Origin: Pseudoips prasinana
Taxonomy: Eukaryota > Arthropoda > Insecta > Lepidoptera > Nolidae
Direction: 5' to 3'
DNA: 64,000 nt
NCBI GenBank assembly: GCA_951640165.1
Contig: OX621250.1
Span: forward strand, 15,773,501 to 15,837,500
Each line of letters begins with the position of its first letter. Within the stretch, counting starts at the first letter, position 1. The notes below the pieces were generated by a model, which saw only the letters and a list, made by a program, of their open reading frames with translations, did not search any database and had not been told where the DNA came from. The translations under genes and the position numbers were made by a program. Of this stretch, positions 30,201 through 36,200 are shown one piece after another.

Positions 30201-33200
30201 CGGAAGTTGATAGCTATAGTTTCGTATATTACTGTAGGTGCAAGAGAGAACACACCATTTTTTTCTCTTTTTCTATATCTTTTGTATATCTAAGTTTTAC
30301 TTCAGTCGTGTGGTCTAATCTACAGCACACTTGTATTTTTTATTTATTTTGGTTCAGACCAGGAGTGTTAGAAGAGTTTTATTGCTAAAAATGAGAACGA
30401 AATAATAATAAAAAATTAAACTATATAATTTATATAAATATATATATAATTTATATAAATATATATATAATTTATATAAATATATATATAATTTATATAA
30501 ATATATATATATAATTTATATAAATAGCGCTTAATCTCGACCTAGAGATTATGTGCGCTATTTCAAATTTTATATTTGTTGACACAACTCACATGTAATT
30601 ATTTTCCTTTTGTGGTTGGCATGGCAGCTGGTTTTGTGTTTTAATTAATTACTCTGAACCTAGTAAAAATGCTATAACTTCAGATTTTATCGCTCGATAG
30701 TCATAACAAAACACTTCAACAACAACTTCTCGTTACCTAAAAGTAACATACTTAACCAAAGGAACATAATTTAATCTTTTTTCGTGTTTTACTGTCCGTT
30801 GGAAAGGGGCGGTAATTAAAATAATAACTAAGGAAAGTTGATAATTTCCAAAGTCAAAATCTTTTCCTTTTTGATTTCATGAGGGCTTCAGGGTCTATTT
30901 ATCAGTAGAATATGCAACAGAAATATGCGTCAGATATAAGCTAAGAATTAGTATAAAAAACAAAATGTTTGAAAAAATTGCAATTTTCAATCCAATCAAA
31001 ACCTTGCGATTAGTGAAACGTGCAACAGCATTAACACTGAATACATTCACGGAGCTGCATTTCATACTAGGAAGTGAGTGAGAGTATGCGAAAAAGCCAA
31101 AATTATATAAGTATTTTCAGTATTCTCATAGGAACTTCTATTTTGTCGTAGGTGATCACGCACTACGACGGACAGGACAAGGTGGTGCCCGGGCTGCTGG
31201 CGGCGGGCGAGGCGTCGTGCGCGTCGGTGCACGGCGCCAACCGGCTGGGCGCCAACTCGCTGCTGGACATCGTGGTGTTCGGCCGCGCCTGCGCGCTCAC
31301 CGTGGCCGAGACCAGCCGCCCGGGCGACGCGCAGGCGCCGCTCAAGGACGTAAGTACTATTCAAATGTTGAGAGCACATATTCACTGCCAATTTCTATCA
31401 TTCGCATATGTATTGAAATCGTCTAAAGTTCCTTCATCAAATTATCTAACCCCTTATTAACGACTTTAAGAGTCGATGGTACAGAGTTCAAACTCAAGAC
31501 GCGCACCACTGACTATTAGAATTCATGTACGTATTAGAAGTTAACTATCTCGTACTTAAAACAGTTAAGGAAAACATTGTAATGAACCCTGCATGTCTGA
31601 GAGTTTTCTAAAATGTTCTTGATGGCATCACATGTAGCCAGTTCACCAATAATGTCCTGCATTATTATAATTTTATTTTAATATATATATATATATTAAA
31701 ATCTCTTCGTACACCACCTTCCTTATTGATACATATGGATAGTTTTTCTATAAAGTTGCAAATCCTGGATCATATAATAAAATTTAGAAAACTTTTCGAA
31801 GTACTACAGGCATATCATTAATGAGCAAGGCTTTCGACGTGTTGAATGTGAACATAACTCATGCTGACTGACTCCTAAGTCTCACCTTTAGTATACCTTG
31901 CTAATAGAATTAACAGTCTTATGACTAACGATCTAAGCTTTCAATTTTATTCCTAATAGAAAGTAATTGCCTTCACACATCTATGTGACTGTAGAAGATA
32001 ACAAATAGACTACTCATACTAATTAAGGCTGATTCTACAATATACAAATAAACTATTCGTAGACTAAACAAATTAAGTCTAATATACGACGTATAGATAA
32101 CTCGTATTTAGTAGTGAAGTGCGATTGCGGTTAATTGTAGGATAATACTAAAACTTGACAAGCTGTGAAGTGTTGACGATTTACTTGGTTATCATCATAA
32201 ACAAAACACAAAAATTTTAAAAAAAGTTGACCAATGCGATATACAAGGTATTTGTAAAACACCAACAACCTCGTCGGAGTAGATTACTAACATCATAAAC
32301 TAGAACGTTTGTTCTACGACTTTTCCGAAAACCGACAATAAAATATTTTACTGTCCATATATATTATGTCCAAAAACTTGATCAAGTTTCTATGAAAAGT
32401 CGATTATTTTTGCCTGTTTTCGAAAAAGTCGTAGAACAAATGTTGTTTTTTTTTATGTTAGTAATCTACTCCAGCAAGGTTGTTGGTGTTTTACAAAAAT
32501 ACCTTGTATATCGCATTGGTCAACTTTTTTTTTTAATGTTTGTGCTCTGTTTATGACGTTACGAGTTTATACTCCTCTTCTGGGGACTCGTAGCCTAGTA
32601 CCGGCTCCAGTATCCACAACATATTTATGGAACCAATTTCTTACCTACAACTTGGTAACTTCTACTTTATCTTAGAAAATTTGTGGAGTCATACTTTTAA
32701 TAAGGAGTATTTATAAAAATATTGGGCTATTTAAACAACTGACTACTCATTTGGGTAGAAAGAGTAACTCACATTTTTTCATAATACATGTATTATGCGG
32801 GATATAGGATAGGATGTCTTTGTCACTTTTGAATAAATGAGATACAATTTCTTAAATATCAGTTTCAACTTTTTTTAAATCTGTGTATGATTATTGTTAA
32901 GAATTGATGATTATAAAATCCAAAAGAGATCTGATTAGTTCTTGGCATGTCAATAAAATCAATATATTAGGTCTTTACCTATGAAATTGCCGTTCTGCAG
33001 TACTGGCCATTTCAAATCAAAATAATTTTTGTTTGGCTAAGAATTCTAATTTCAAATTAATTTTATTTTAAAAACATGGATTCTTTTTTCCAAAAGTAGT
33101 CATTTCTTTATTGATTAGTGTTACATTTTCATCGCATTTCAATCTTTTTCGTCATCATGGATACGTTAAAAATTCGAGTAATTATGGAATATGAGTACCG

Positions 33201-36200
33201 TCGTGGCAGCAACGCGGCACAAGCGGCACGCAACATCAACGACGTTTACGGAGCTAACACTACAAACCAACGCACCACCTGTTATTGGTTTGCTCGCTTC
33301 CGTTCTGGAAATTTCGACCTGAAAAATGAACCTCGCGGTCGTCCGAAGACTTTGGTCGACAATGACGAATTAAAGGCGGTTGTGGAAGCTGATGATACAC
33401 AATCTACGGCTGAATTAGCAGCAGCTTTCGACGTTAGCGTCAAAACAATATTGGTCCATTTGCGTCAAATTGGCAAGGTAAAAAAGCTTGACAAATGGGT
33501 GCCCCACGAACTCAATGATCGCCAGCGCGAAGTACGCGTCGAGACGTGCCTTGCACTGCTCAACAGACACACAAATGAAGGAATTTTGAACCGCATTGTT
33601 ACCTGCGATGAAAAATGGATTCTGTTTGATAACCGCAAGCGCTCAGCAAGTTGGTTGGATCCTGGTTCAGCACCTAAACAATGCCCTAAACGAAAACTTA
33701 CCCCTAGAAAAGTGATGGTCACTGTTTGGTGGTCTAGCGCCGGTGTGATTCATCACAGCTTCTTACCAAACGGGGTGAGCATTACTGCAGATGTGTACTG
33801 TGAAGAACTGAGCACAATGATGGAGAAGCTGGCGCATCTCCAACCAGCATTGGTCAATCGCTCGTCTCCGCTGCTCCTGCACGACAACGCGCGACCTCAT
33901 ACTGCACAGCAGACGGTCTCCAAGTTGCAAGAACTGGGGTTGGAAGCTCTCCGTCATCCGCCCTACTCACCAGACCTTGCGCCTACAGACTACTACTTTT
34001 TCCAGAATTTGGATAACTTCTTGGCGGGAAAAAAATTCAATACCCGAGAGGCAGTACAAAATGCCTTTGAAGAATTTGTTGCCTCCCGTCCAGCTGATTT
34101 CTTTAAGAAGGGCATCAATAAACTGCCACTGCGATGGCAAAGATGCATTGATTGCATGGGTGATTACTTCGATTAATACAAATAAAAAAATTCATGAAAA
34201 AAATTCGTTTAAATTTTTTCATACAAAACGGCAATTTCATAGGTAAAGACCTATTATTATTTCGTCATTTATAATAGATCGCACTAGTAGTTGTGTTAAT
34301 AGAACAAGATCGCAGTATACTTACTTAACAATGATCTAAATTCTTATGGTGCTTATTTGTTCCCATCGTAAATAGTTACTTTTACAGCAGATTCTAAAAC
34401 AGTTAAGATCCATTCATAACTTTTTTTAAATTCTGATCCTCATAAAAATCAAAAATCATCAGTTATCACAAAAAAAAATTCATATTTTTGCTATAACATA
34501 TACCAATAAATAATAGTTGGTTGGTTATGCAGTAACAATAAATCCCATTAAAAATACGACCGTAACGTATGGATTAAAAAGTAATAAACATTTCTGCGTA
34601 AAATGATATGGCTTATTTATGTGTTGTAGCAACTGTTTGTTATTCAAAAGAAAACGTCATCAAAAGCGAGAGTACAGTTGCATAAATAATTATGCTAATG
34701 ACACGCACTGCGAAAGACGTCACAGATATATATCAATGGTAACGCGCTCTTTAGATATACTAAAGTATAAAGATCTATGGTAGTTTATCTTTGAACTGAG
34801 TGCCAATACCACACGCATACCGTTACAGGCTAAATATAATAGGGTATTAACGTCACATGATCCAAGCCTTATGAAAGCAGAGCCCAACATTCAACATGTA
34901 TTTGGTATGTTTTAGATCAGTTCTGCTTTTTATATATTATACAATTGACATGTCTCCGTACGACAGTCTTGTTAACACACCTCTGGCTTAGAAGGCAGGG
35001 GCACTATTAGTTAGCGGTCCTGACTTCTAAGCCAAATAGACCAACTAGCCAGTCAAATGTATGCCTACGACAACAACATTATAATATATGACATATGAAG
35101 GAAATTACATTCTTACTATTGGAATCAAATATAATAGCTCACTAAGGACCCTTAAAATTGTTCCTCGGTGGTTTTGCAGCTGGCTTCTCCAGTTACAATT
35201 CTCTCGCTGCAGCCTTATTATATCATTCTGTCTCCTGTTTTGCTCTGGAGGGAACTATAACTCTTCATTTTCTAACTCCTTGTTTTTTTCTGATTAAATT
35301 CATTGCGGGATCCAAGACAGTTCAAGTGATTCTCGGGACATGCCTGAGCCTCACCGCTCAGTGTCATTTCATTGTGTGCCATTGTTGAACTTGGCTTACA
35401 GGATTTGCAGTGGTGGATAGGACGGACTAGTTCCTGTCCCGTTTAAAAAATAAAATAATATTCTTATTTATATTTCAATAGCTTGGTTTAATTAAGTTGT
35501 TCCCGTTTGGAATCACTAAAGAACAGACGGCAAAATAAAAGGACATTAATGAATTAAGTAATTTATTGCGTAGTCAACTGGCGAGGCGAGCATTGCGAAC
35601 TTGGATGCGGTGCGCTACGCGAACGGAAGTATCCCCACGGCTGACCTGCGCCTGCGCATGCAGAAGTGCATGCAGACCAACGCCGCCGTGTTCCGGCAGA
35701 AGAGCACACTGGAAGAAGGTCAGTGTTTAAATACTTTAAAATTTAAAACCTTTTCTTGTATGTCAAAATTTAGGTCTGATTTTAAACTGAAAGTACATAA
35801 CTGAATAGTTGAACTCAAGTTATGTATAGAAGGAAAATCATTGAAACAAAAAATGAACTCTGATTTCAATCAAAATTTTATTTGGTTGCATGATAGATAA
35901 CGTGATTTTAATGTTATGTCAATATTAGTCATTTCAAATAATTTTTCCGCTGACCTCTTTTATCTGAAGTTGAGCTTATTTTAGCTCGCCAAACACGCCG
36001 TTCAAGGCTTGTTTTTACAGATGAGACTCGATTTTGCAATTGGGCTTATCTTCACATTTAAGAAGGTAATCGACTGAACTTCCAAATATTCTCATATCTT
36101 TAAGAGGCGTTCATAGCCATGTGCTCTCACCTCTCCGTAACTGATTGGTGAGGTTAAGCAAATAGGTTCGCGGTCAGTCCATAGATGGGTGACAATGACA

